A stretch of DNA of 64,000 bases from assembly GCA_046541415.1 (NCBI GenBank), contig JBKHDI010000012.1, forward strand, positions 1 to 64,000, written 5' to 3'. Origin of the DNA: CAZOVB01 sp046541415. GTDB lineage: Bacteria > Planctomycetota > Phycisphaerae > SM23-33. The notes under the pieces are model-generated. The model searched no databases, was not told where the DNA came from, and was given only the letters and a program-made list of their open reading frames with translations. The stretch's first letter is position 1. Every line of letters begins with the position of its first letter. This document shows, piece after piece, positions 51,472 through 59,386 of the stretch. The position numbers were made by a program, and so were the translations under genes.

Positions 51472-52235
51472 GATCGATCCCCGCGGAGCCCGGAAAGGCT
51501 GTCCAGCACGTCTTGTGGAATTGCCAGCTGCTGCTGGAGACGGTCGAGGCACTCGCAGCGTTCGGCCTCGGCCTTGCCGAGGTCCATCTGCGGATTGGCT
51601 GCCCGCACCGAGCGGGCGCGGAGGGCGGCGTAGATGTCCTGTTTCGACAACGAATCCAGGTCGACCTGGTCGGCCTGGCCGTCTGGGATCGCTGCCCCTG
51701 CGATCAGGCCGGACTCGTGCTTGGCGAAGACGATCGCCCCGGTCGGGCAGACACGGGCACAGGCGGGACAGTTGTTTTTGCACTTGGCCGGGCGGGCTAC
51801 GCGGATCTGCCCGTCGGCGTCGACCGAGTAGACCCCGAAGAGACAGAAGGACAGACACTTCTTGCAGTTGTTGCAGCGGTCGCGGTCGATGACGGGGAAC
51901 CAGGGCACCCAACTGGACGGGGCGGGCGTAGAGAGGGCTTCGGCGGCCTGTTCGACCAGTTCCCACGCGCCGCGGGCATCGAGCCCGGCCAGGTCGCGCA
52001 GGGCGAAGGATTCACTGTCTGCTGCGGCAGAGAGGTTGGCCCGGGCCTCCGGCTGGAAGGCCCCGAGGACCAGCAGGGCCTGGCCTGGGGCGGCGGTGAC
52101 TTCGCAGAGGCAGGTGGCGCGGACGACGGGTCGGCCGGCATCGAGCAGCGAGCGGATCAGCTCGAAACCCAGTTTCGGATCGATCGGCCTGGCGCCAGGC
52201 CCTTCGTAGAGGGCGATTTTGAGCTCAACTGCCAC
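51468..52235 (-). CDS. Ferredoxin-type protein with two Fe-S cluster motifs
   Basis: The 255-residue protein has an N-terminal region of about 110 residues without recognised motif, then two cluster motifs: CNNCKKCLSFC followed by CPTGAI (at the far side), and CKNNCPACARVCP. This gives two [4Fe-4S] sites. The C-terminal 70 residues are helical. It likely passes electrons to the radical SAM enzyme encoded next to it, whose start overlaps its stop. The GTG start follows GAGGAGG at six bases, the best ribosome site in this operon. Confidence 0.82.
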   Translation of the reverse strand: MAVELKIALYEGPGARPIDPKLGFELIRSLLDAGRPVVRATCLCEVTAAPGQALLVLGAFQPEARANLSAAADSESFALRDLAGLDARGAWELVEQAAEALSTPAPSSWVPWFPVIDRDRCNNCKKCLSFCLFGVYSVDADGQIRVARPAKCKNNCPACARVCPTGAIVFAKHESGLIAGAAIPDGQADQVDLDSLSKQDIYAALRARSVRAANPQMDLGKAEAERCECLDRLQQQLAIPQDVLDSLSGLRGDRS

Positions 52236-52578
52236 GGCCGGCCTCCTCTTTCAGCCCCTCCAGGAGGGTTTCCAGAACCTGCTCGGCCGATCGGGTCCGC
52301 ATGTCGGCCAGCTTCAGCCGCGGCGGGTTTTCTGCCTCGGCCAGGCCCAGCAGCAGTTCGACCGCCCGCTCGTGGCAGGCGGCGATGCGGAGATCGTCGG
52401 TCTCCAGCAGCCTGGCCAGGGCGGCGGGGTTCCTCGCGGCCAGGCCGCAGAGGTCGTCGACGGCCTCGAACGCGGCGCCCGATGCGCAGAGGCCTTCCAG
52501 CACGCCATCGGTGGTTTCCGGCGCAATGGTCGAGGCATGTCGACAACGACAGTAGAGGATACGACAGCTCTGGGGCAT
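52225..52578 (-). CDS. Small Cys-rich-start protein, first in terpenoid operon
   Basis: The 117-residue protein begins MPQSCRILYCRCRHA, which puts three Cys in the first 12 residues, then is helical and Ala/Leu-rich (LCGLAARNPAALARLLETDD; VLETLLEGLKEEAGRG). No family is recognised. The Cys could bind a metal or Fe-S cluster. GGAGA lies four to five bases before the ATG. Its last 11 bases overlap the start of the ferredoxin gene. It is probably made with the radical SAM system, but its part in it is unknown. Confidence 0.6.
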   Translation of the reverse strand: MPQSCRILYCRCRHASTIAPETTDGVLEGLCASGAAFEAVDDLCGLAARNPAALARLLETDDLRIAACHERAVELLLGLAEAENPPRLKLADMRTRSAEQVLETLLEGLKEEAGRGS

Positions 52579-52602
52579 GATTCTCCGGCTGGCCCAGCGG
52601 GG

Positions 52603-53841
52603 TTACTCGCTCGCCTTGGCAGGCTTGATCGCTTCGGTCTTGACCGGGTAGCAGTATAGCTTCTTGCTGTCGCGAATGAAAATCCGTCCGTCCATCATCG
52701 CCGGGGCCGCCCAGGTCTTGTCTGCCAGCTTTCGCGTGCCTTCGAGCTTGAGCTTTCCGTCTGCCTGGAGGGTCACCAGCCCCACGTTGCCCGGCTCGGA
52801 GAAGACCAGGGCCTTGTCCTTGCCGGCGATGATGTGCGTCATGCCGGAGAGGTACAACTCGTTGTCGTAATCCTTCCAGAGGACCTTGAGCTTCTTCTCC
52901 GGGTCCAGCAGGAACAGGCCTCCGCCGGAGGCCAGAACCTTATCGCCCAGCAGGACGGGGGTGTCCATCTCGGTGTAGACGTCTTCGTTGGTGGCGATCG
53001 GCTCGTCGTTGATCTTCCCGCCGTCCTTGAACTCGAACAGCTGGGCCCAGCTGCTGTGGACCGTCAGCAGTTTGCCGTTGACGAGCAGCGGCGAGGGGAC
53101 CGAGTAATCCCAGGCCTCTTCCGGCTCGATCGCCCAGAGCTTCTTGCCCGTCTTGAGCTCCCAGCCGTTGACGCCGTAGTCGTCGTAGGTGACCACCTGC
53201 ACCACGCCGCCGAGTGTGCCGATAACCGGCGACGCATAGCCCATGCCCGAGCCCTTGGCCTTCCAGATCAGCTTGCCCGTAGCCGGCTCGAGGGCCACCA
53301 GCGTCGCATCCTTGCCGCCGACCGGCACGATCAGCTTGCCATCGGCGATCATCGGCGAGCCGGAGAAGCCCCATTCCGGCACGGCGGCGTCGTAGCCGTC
53401 GACAAAGTCGACGGCGTAGACTTTCTTGCCGTCGGCGAGGTTCAAACAGACCATCTGCCCGAAGGCGTTGACCATGTAGACTTTGCCGTTGGCGATCAGC
53501 GGGGTGATCCGCGCTCCGGCGTTGTAGTCCATCTCCTCGGTGTTGGGGACGCTGTAGGCCCAGATCTTTTTGCCCGTCTTGGCCTCCAGACAGTACAACG
53601 CGTCGGTCTGCTTGCCGTAGTCGGGAACAAGCACCTTGCCGTCGGCCGCAGCGATGCCCGCGTGACATTCGCCCAGCATATCCATGGTCCATTCGGGTTT
53701 CTCAGCCGGCAGGGCCTGGGGGGTCTGCCCGGCCACGCCGTTACGCTGCGGGCCTCGCCACTGAGGCCAGTCGCCGGCCATCGCCGAGACGCAAACCGCC
53801 AACACGCACACGAGGGACAACAGGGAAAGCTGTCTGTTCAT
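52603..53841 (-). CDS. PQQ-type beta-propeller protein, exported
   Basis: The 412-residue protein has a signal peptide (NRQLSLLSLVCVLAVCVSAMA) and propeller repeats starting WPQWRGPQRNGVAG, a typical opening for planctomycete PQQ-like proteins, then DALYCLEAKTGKKIWAYS, VYMVNAFGQMVCLNLADGKK, GGKDATLVALEPATGKLIWK. It is likely periplasmic. No metal or cofactor ligand is certain. The ATG at 53841 follows GAAGTGAG; GTG codons at 53844 and 53853 are alternatives. It precedes the terpenoid operon by 24 bases on the same strand, so the two may be cotranscribed. Confidence 0.82.
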   Translation of the reverse strand: MNRQLSLLSLVCVLAVCVSAMAGDWPQWRGPQRNGVAGQTPQALPAEKPEWTMDMLGECHAGIAAADGKVLVPDYGKQTDALYCLEAKTGKKIWAYSVPNTEEMDYNAGARITPLIANGKVYMVNAFGQMVCLNLADGKKVYAVDFVDGYDAAVPEWGFSGSPMIADGKLIVPVGGKDATLVALEPATGKLIWKAKGSGMGYASPVIGTLGGVVQVVTYDDYGVNGWELKTGKKLWAIEPEEAWDYSVPSPLLVNGKLLTVHSSWAQLFEFKDGGKINDEPIATNEDVYTEMDTPVLLGDKVLASGGGLFLLDPEKKLKVLWKDYDNELYLSGMTHIIAGKDKALVFSEPGNVGLVTLQADGKLKLEGTRKLADKTWAAPAMMDGRIFIRDSKKLYCYPVKTEAIKPAKASE

Positions 53842-53959
53842 CACGGAGCTCACTTCAAGGTAGGTAGGTCGGGCTTGGTTTCCTGACAGTCGGCCCCTTC
53901 AGGAGGGTACAAATACAACGCTGCATGGGCCGGAAGGTTCCGCCGCCCAAGGCAGCAAA

Positions 53960-54784
53960 TCAGAGGCTTCGGGCGGCGCGGTCGGGGATCTCGATCAGCT
54001 GGAACCGCTGGGCCCGTGGGGCCTGAATCGTCCCGGCCGACGACCAGTTCGTCCCGTCGGGGCTGGTCAGGCCCAGCATCTCGTCGCTGCCGGTGAGGCG
54101 GTAGATCAGCAGCCAGTGGTCCTGCAGGAAACCCAATGCCGCTGCGGCGGCCCCGCTTTCGCTGAGCCTGGCTGAGACGCCCACGAAGGGCCCTGTCCCC
54201 AACTGGCTGCGCCCGACGCGGATGGCCTGGAAATACGTCTGGCTATCAGCGCGGCCCCGGTCGTCCTTGAAGGCCATCAGGTACAGTTCCTGACCCCAGG
54301 CCACGGCCGCCTGACAAACATCGTAGCCGGGGTCGAACAGCTCGACGGCTGGGGAAATCTCGCTGAAATTCGCGGTCGTCGCCGCCCAGATCCGCCGACG
54401 GATCGTCCCGGAAGGGCTGCGGAACTCTGCCGTCCAGTAGATCCGGGCCAGGCGCCGCTGCCGGTCGCAGTAGCAGCCCGGCTCGACCAGGCGGACCAGC
54501 CGGGGCTCGTCAGCCATCACGTCCAGGACCTCCGGATCGGACCACTGTCGCAGGTCGTCGCTGGCTGCGTGCAGCAGGCCCCCGCCGGTAACCCCGGCCG
54601 GGCAGATCGCGTGGTACCGCTGGTCGGGGTCGACGAACAGGCAGCAACCTTCTGCCGCGGCGGAGTCTTTCGGGGGCTGATAGATCACCCTGCCCGCCCC
54701 GACCGGTCTGAACGTCAGCCCGCCATCGGACATCGCCAGCCGCACAGCCGGCTCACCGGGAGTCTGATAGGCCATCGCAAGCAT
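53960..54784 (-). CDS. Beta-propeller glycosidase-like protein, GH43/62-type
   Basis: The 274-residue protein reads like a five-bladed glycosidase propeller: EGCCLFVDPDQRYHAIC, GLLHAASDDLRQWSDPEVL, LARIYWTAEFRSPSGT, GYDVCQAAVAWGQELYLMAF, MLGLTSPDGTNWSSAG. Repeats of 'aspartate-x-x-x-W' strands match GH43/GH32-like folds, but no catalytic acid set is definite. No signal peptide is apparent. The start is ATG 54784 with GGGA upstream; a GTG six bases earlier is possible. It lies between a propeller gene and mutS. Confidence 0.55.
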   Translation of the reverse strand: MLAMAYQTPGEPAVRLAMSDGGLTFRPVGAGRVIYQPPKDSAAAEGCCLFVDPDQRYHAICPAGVTGGGLLHAASDDLRQWSDPEVLDVMADEPRLVRLVEPGCYCDRQRRLARIYWTAEFRSPSGTIRRRIWAATTANFSEISPAVELFDPGYDVCQAAVAWGQELYLMAFKDDRGRADSQTYFQAIRVGRSQLGTGPFVGVSARLSESGAAAAALGFLQDHWLLIYRLTGSDEMLGLTSPDGTNWSSAGTIQAPRAQRFQLIEIPDRAARSL

Positions 54785-54880
54785 CGGCACGTCCCAGAAA
54801 AGAGTTGCTTTCCGTCCCCGCCCATCCTACGCCCAGTCGGCCGGGAGGGCAACCATTGGCCGCTCGCCTCCAAGGCTTGC

Positions 54881-57505
54881 CTACAGCTCTGCCTGGAGCT
54901 TGCGGAGCAGGTCCAGGGCCTGGATGGGGGTCATGTTGTTCAGGTCGGCATCTTTGATCTCGCGGGCGACGCGGGCAGCGGGATCGGCGAACAGCTGCAT
55001 CTGGCAGGCCGCCTGGCGGGCCCGTTCTGCCAGGGCGGGCATGTCCAGGCCTTCTGCCAGGTGAGCCTGGAGCTGGGGCAGGATTTGCCTTGCCCGCTGG
55101 ATGACGTCTTTGGGCACCCCGGCCAGCCGGGCCACGTGCACGCCATAACTCTGGTCTGTTCCGCCTTTTACGATCTTGTGCAGGAAGATCACCTCATCGG
55201 CCCATTCCCGCACGGCCACGTTGAGGTTCGTCGTGCCGTCCAGCAACTGCTCCAGTTCGGTCAGCTCGTGGTAGTGGGTGGCAAAGAGCGTCCGGCAGCG
55301 AATGTTCAGGGCGATGTGCTCGCTGATCGCCCAGGCCAGCGACAGCCCGTCGCACGTGCTCGTGCCGCGCCCCACTTCGTCTAGAATGACCAGCGAGCGG
55401 CTCGTGGCGTTGTTGAGGATGTTGGCCGTCTCGACCATCTCCAGCATGAAGGTGGACAAACCCGCGGTCAGTTCGTCGGCCGCCCCGACCCGGGTGAAGA
55501 TCCGGTCGGCCAGGCCGATGGTGGCCGCCTCTGCCGGGATGAAGCTGCCCGTCTGGGCCAGCAGCACCAGCAGGGCCACCTGGCGGATGTACGTGCTCTT
55601 GCCGGCCATGTTCGGGCCCGTAATGATCAACAGGCGGTCGTTCCTGGCCCCCATCTTCACGTCGTTGGGCACGAACTGCTCGCGCAGCTGCTCTGCCAGC
55701 ACCGGGTGGCGCCCGGCGGTGATCTCCAGGACGTTGTCCTGGGTGACTTTGGGGCGGATGTAGCCGCGGTCCAGGGCCAGCTGGGCCAGGCCCCCCAGTA
55801 CGTCCAGCCGTGCCAGGGCCTCGGCCGCTGCCTGGAAAGGCCCGATGAACCCGCCCAACTGGCCGCAGATCTCGTCGTAGAGGCGCTGCTCGATCGCCTT
55901 GGCCCGCTCTGCCGCGGTAAGGACCTCCGACTCGTACCGCTTCAACTCGTCGGTGATGTAGCGCTCGGCGTTCTTCAGCGTCTGCTTGCGGACGTAATCT
56001 GCCGGGACCTTGTCTTTGTGGGCGTGGGTGATCTCGATGTAATAGCCGAATACCTTGTTGAAACCCACCTTCAGGTTGGCGATACCCAGGCGCTTGGCCT
56101 GGGAGGCCTGGTACTCCGCCAGCCAGCTCTGGCCGTCCTTGTCGACGCGGCGGAGGCGGTCAAGCTCTTGGTCGTAGCCGGCTGCGATGACGCCCCCGTC
56201 GCGGGTGACGTTGGGACAGTCCGGGTCGATGGCCCGGGCGACCAGCTCGGCCGGGGCATCCAGCTCCGTCAGGTCCGGCGCCAGCTCGCTGAGCAGGTCC
56301 GATCCGCAGCCGGCGACCATTTCGTGGACAGCAGGCAGCTGCTGGAGCGTCTGACCGAGGCTGACCAGTTCGCGCGGGCGGGCCCTGCCAAGGGCGATAT
56401 TGGCGGCAATGCGGTCGATATTGCTCGTCTGGCCGAGCATCTCGCGAATGCGACCCAGGCGGCTGCGGTCGCCGAGAAGCTCCTCAACGGCGTCCTGGCG
56501 GGCGACGATCGGGCTGTAACCGGTCAGCGGGTAGTTCAGCCAGCGTTCCAGCAGTCTGGCGCCCATGCCGGTGACGGTCTTGTCGATCGAGGCCAGCAGC
56601 GAGCCGGCCCGACTGTTGCCCCGCAGCGTCCGGTGGACCTCCAGGCAGCGCAGCGTATTGGCGTCGATGGCCATGTGCTCAGCCCGATCGAAGCGGCGGA
56701 TGCTGCGGACGTGGTCCAGGGCGGTCTTCTGCGTCTCGCGGAGATACGCGATGATCCCCCCCGCCGCCGAGACCGATTCGTCCCATTCGCCCAGGCCGAA
56801 ACCCTCCAGCGTCACCGTCCCGAAGTGTTCCTGCAGGGTCTCTCTCGATGCGTGCTTGTCGTACTCCCACGGCGGGCGCGTGGTGACCGACCCGCCGGTG
56901 TACCGCTGGACGGCCTGGCGGAAGTCCGGGTTGTCCACGGCGCTGGATTCCGGACAGAGCACCTCGGCAGGGCGGATGCGGGTCAGTTCATCCAGCACCT
57001 GCCCGCGGTCGGCGCAGAGGACCCAGAACTGCCCGCTGGACAGCTCAGCCCAGGCGATGCCCACCTGTCCGTTGCCCGACTTGCCCCCGGAAGGCGAGAA
57101 CACCGCCGCCAGGTAATTGCCCTCCCGCGATTCCAGCAGGGCTTCGTCCGTCAGCGTCCCCGGTGTGACCAGTTGGGTGACGTCCCGCTTGACCACACCC
57201 TTGGCCTGGGAGGCGTCCTCTACCTGCTCGCAGATTGCCACGCGATGTCCCGCCCGGATCAGCCGGGCCAGGTAGCCGTCCAACGCGTGGTACGGAATCC
57301 CGGCCAGGGGAATCGCCGAGGGGCCTTTCGAGCGGCTGGTCAGGGCCAGACCCAACTCGCGAGAGGCGATCTTGGCGTCCTCGTAGAACAGCTCGTAGAA
57401 ATCGCCCATGCGGAACAGCAGGATGTAGCCGGGGTACTGGTCCTTGAAGGACTTGTACTGCCGCATTGCGGGCGTGTCGGCCGGGTTGGGCTTGGAGCTG
57501 CTCAC
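54881..57505 (-). CDS. mutS: DNA mismatch repair protein MutS
   Basis: The 874-residue protein has the mismatch-binding domain (YPGYILLFRMGDFYELFYEDA with the Phe-x-Glu motif FYE), the connector and lever helices, and the ATPase: ITGPNMAGKSTYIRQVAL (Walker A), VILDEVGRGTSTCDG (Walker B) and FATHYHELTELEQ. It recognises mismatches and starts methyl-independent or MutL-dependent repair. Length is normal. The start is GTG 57505; an open frame extends to a TTG at 57544 but adds an atypical leader. It is 96 bases downstream of the glycosidase-like gene's start side and lies alone. Confidence 0.95.
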   Translation of the reverse strand: MSSSKPNPADTPAMRQYKSFKDQYPGYILLFRMGDFYELFYEDAKIASRELGLALTSRSKGPSAIPLAGIPYHALDGYLARLIRAGHRVAICEQVEDASQAKGVVKRDVTQLVTPGTLTDEALLESREGNYLAAVFSPSGGKSGNGQVGIAWAELSSGQFWVLCADRGQVLDELTRIRPAEVLCPESSAVDNPDFRQAVQRYTGGSVTTRPPWEYDKHASRETLQEHFGTVTLEGFGLGEWDESVSAAGGIIAYLRETQKTALDHVRSIRRFDRAEHMAIDANTLRCLEVHRTLRGNSRAGSLLASIDKTVTGMGARLLERWLNYPLTGYSPIVARQDAVEELLGDRSRLGRIREMLGQTSNIDRIAANIALGRARPRELVSLGQTLQQLPAVHEMVAGCGSDLLSELAPDLTELDAPAELVARAIDPDCPNVTRDGGVIAAGYDQELDRLRRVDKDGQSWLAEYQASQAKRLGIANLKVGFNKVFGYYIEITHAHKDKVPADYVRKQTLKNAERYITDELKRYESEVLTAAERAKAIEQRLYDEICGQLGGFIGPFQAAAEALARLDVLGGLAQLALDRGYIRPKVTQDNVLEITAGRHPVLAEQLREQFVPNDVKMGARNDRLLIITGPNMAGKSTYIRQVALLVLLAQTGSFIPAEAATIGLADRIFTRVGAADELTAGLSTFMLEMVETANILNNATSRSLVILDEVGRGTSTCDGLSLAWAISEHIALNIRCRTLFATHYHELTELEQLLDGTTNLNVAVREWADEVIFLHKIVKGGTDQSYGVHVARLAGVPKDVIQRARQILPQLQAHLAEGLDMPALAERARQAACQMQLFADPAARVAREIKDADLNNMTPIQALDLLRKLQAEL

Positions 57506-58081
57506 GGTCCGGCCATAATAGAGCAGACGGGGCGGGTTGAGCAAGTCCGCGCAAAACGAAGGCCGGCGAGGCGGAGTTTCAAGACTCCATCTCGCCGACC
57601 CGATTTACAATCTCAAGGCCTCTGCCTTGCCCTCATCCCAGCTGCCAAGCCGGTCTCCTTTCAGCCCGGCCGGGCTGCTGTCCCTCTTCCTCCGGCGAAT
57701 CATTCAGGCCCTCCAGCCTGAACGACGCACACAGCTGGTCAATCTCCTCTCACAGCTTTTCAGCTGCCACCGGCCGATGCCTGCAAGCCCTCCGGCCCGC
57801 AGTCAGATCAATCATAGGCGCTTGGCGGCGAATTCCAAACTTTCCTGTGTGCTTTCCTGTTCGCAGATCCGGTTTCTCGGCCATAACACGGTCAATAACA
57901 GAGAATTACCTCGCAGAAGAAAAAAACGAGGTTCTCTCCTGGGCAGCTTTTCGACGGTTGCCATGTCCGCAAAGGTTTCTCGCGGCCTCGCTTGCTGGGT
58001 CTGGCCCCGGCTGGCTGGTGCTGGAGGGTGATTCGAGGAATTTCTTCGTTCCGACAATTCCAGTACATACCATGAGATGTG
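57506..58081. other. Gene-free divergent region upstream of mutS
   Basis: No coding frame of about 570 bases here is convincing on either strand. A strong hairpin at 57565-57596 has arms GGCGAG and CTCGCC, plus an inner GGAGT/ACTCC helix, and lies in the mutS leader. A palindrome CAGCCCGGCCGGGCTG lies at about 57674-57689. The right part (57890-58080) is less GC-rich and may hold the promoter of the phosphotransferase gene. No known RNA family is recognised. Confidence 0.35.
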
Positions 58082-59056
58082 ATGCAGATTCCACCAGACC
58101 AAGCCGCCGACCTGGCCGCCGAGGCCTTGGCACGTCCTGCCGCCGAGGCCCGGCCATTCGGGTCGGGCAAGTTCTCCCAGACGTTCCTGATTACCTCCGA
58201 CGGCCCGGAGGAGCACGTCATGCGCATTGCCCCGCCGGACGAGCTGCGCCAGCTGTTTTACGAGCGGCGAATGATGCGCCAGGAGCCGCAACTGCACGAG
58301 AGGCTGCTGGCCGCGACCGACGCACCCGTGCCGGAAATCCTCCATCACGACTTTTCCCGCGGAAGAATCGACCGCGACTGGCTGATCATGCCCCGCCTGC
58401 CGGGGGTGCCGCTGAGCGAGGCCTCGCTGGACGCCGATAAGCGGGCCGAGGCGATCCGCCAGTGGGGCCGCTACATCGCACAGGCACACAGGATCACCGA
58501 CCCGGACAACCGATTCGGCTACCTCGGTGCCCACAACTGCATGGAACCCCAGGACACCTGGGCCGAGGCCTTCGCCGTGATGTACCGCAAGGAACTCGAC
58601 GACATCGTCGAGACCGGCATCTGGGATTCTGCCCAGGCCGACCAGGCCATCTCCCTGCTTGAGGCCAACCTCGACGCGTTCGGATCGGTGACCACCAGTT
58701 GCCTCTGCCACGGCGACATCTGGGTGACCAACCTGATGGTCGATTCGTGCGGCCAGGTCACCGGCGTGATCGACTGGGACCGGGCTTGCTGGGGAGATAT
58801 CGAGTGGGACCTGGCCATCGCGGAGTATTGCGGCGTGACAAGCGATGCGTTCTGGGCCGGCTACGGACGGCGGATCGACACCCACACCGGCCCTGCGGCG
58901 ATGCGGCGGATGTGGTACCTGCTCTACGAGCACCAGAAATACATCGTCATCAGCATGTCCGCCCGCCGCAACGACCCGGCCGGTGCCCGACGCTACGCCG
59001 CCGACTGCCGGCGCGTCCTGGAAGCGTTTGATAGCACGCAGATACCACAGTTTTAG
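58082..59056 (+). CDS. APH-family phosphotransferase
   Basis: The 324-residue protein has the aminoglycoside-phosphotransferase/choline-kinase-like fold: SGKFSQTFLITSDGPEE, the Brenner motif CHGDIWVTNLMVDS, and VIDWDRACWGDIEWDLA with the metal Asp. It should transfer phosphate from ATP to a small molecule such as a sugar, homoserine or aminoglycoside. The substrate is unknown. ATG 58082 is used; the preceding GTG at 58079 is also in frame. A CobW C-terminal remnant follows directly. Confidence 0.85.
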   Translation: MQIPPDQAADLAAEALARPAAEARPFGSGKFSQTFLITSDGPEEHVMRIAPPDELRQLFYERRMMRQEPQLHERLLAATDAPVPEILHHDFSRGRIDRDWLIMPRLPGVPLSEASLDADKRAEAIRQWGRYIAQAHRITDPDNRFGYLGAHNCMEPQDTWAEAFAVMYRKELDDIVETGIWDSAQADQAISLLEANLDAFGSVTTSCLCHGDIWVTNLMVDSCGQVTGVIDWDRACWGDIEWDLAIAEYCGVTSDAFWAGYGRRIDTHTGPAAMRRMWYLLYEHQKYIVISMSARRNDPAGARRYAADCRRVLEAFDSTQIPQF

Positions 59057-59112
59057 CTCGGAACCTGCTGAAATGCCCGCGAATCCGGGTTGTCCGATGC
59101 CCCGGCCGGGGG

Positions 59113-59379
59113 TATGGATCGAAGCTGTTCCGCACAGACAAACCCGTCAGCCGCGAACGCTTCGACAACGCTCTGGATGCGCTCGGCGATCGGTTGCTGC
59201 GCCTCAAGGGCCACGTCCGCTTCGAGGAGGGCCTGCGCTTCGTCGAGTGCGTCGGGGCCGAGCGGGCCGAGTCCGGTTCCCTGGCCGAGTCCGGCGGGTC
59301 CACCGCCTTTACCGCCATCACCTGGAAGACCCCGCCGATCGAACTGATCGAGCGTTTCAACGCCTGCTGGGAAGATTGA
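59113..59379 (+). pseudogene. C-terminal remnant of a CobW-family GTPase
   Basis: The frame reads KLFRTDKPVSRERFDNALDAL, then GDRLLRLKGHVRFEEGLRFVE and a Gly/Ser-rich end with TAFTAITWKTPPIELIERF. This is the C-terminal CobW_C domain of G3E metallochaperone GTPases (RxxG/KG pattern). The GTPase half with its Walker A and CxCC metal motif is absent; the upstream in-frame sequence is random-like and no ATG or GTG precedes the domain. The gene is therefore broken at its 5' side. A small independent protein from TTG 59194 is possible but less likely. It abuts the ABC exporter gene, whose stop is eight bases away on the other strand. Confidence 0.6.
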
Positions 59380-59386
59380 CCTCCGC

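Noticed and set aside
57537..58031. Plus-strand frame of 164 codons upstream of the phosphotransferase
   Set aside because: Low-complexity, Ser/Arg-rich translation, no motif and no ribosome site.
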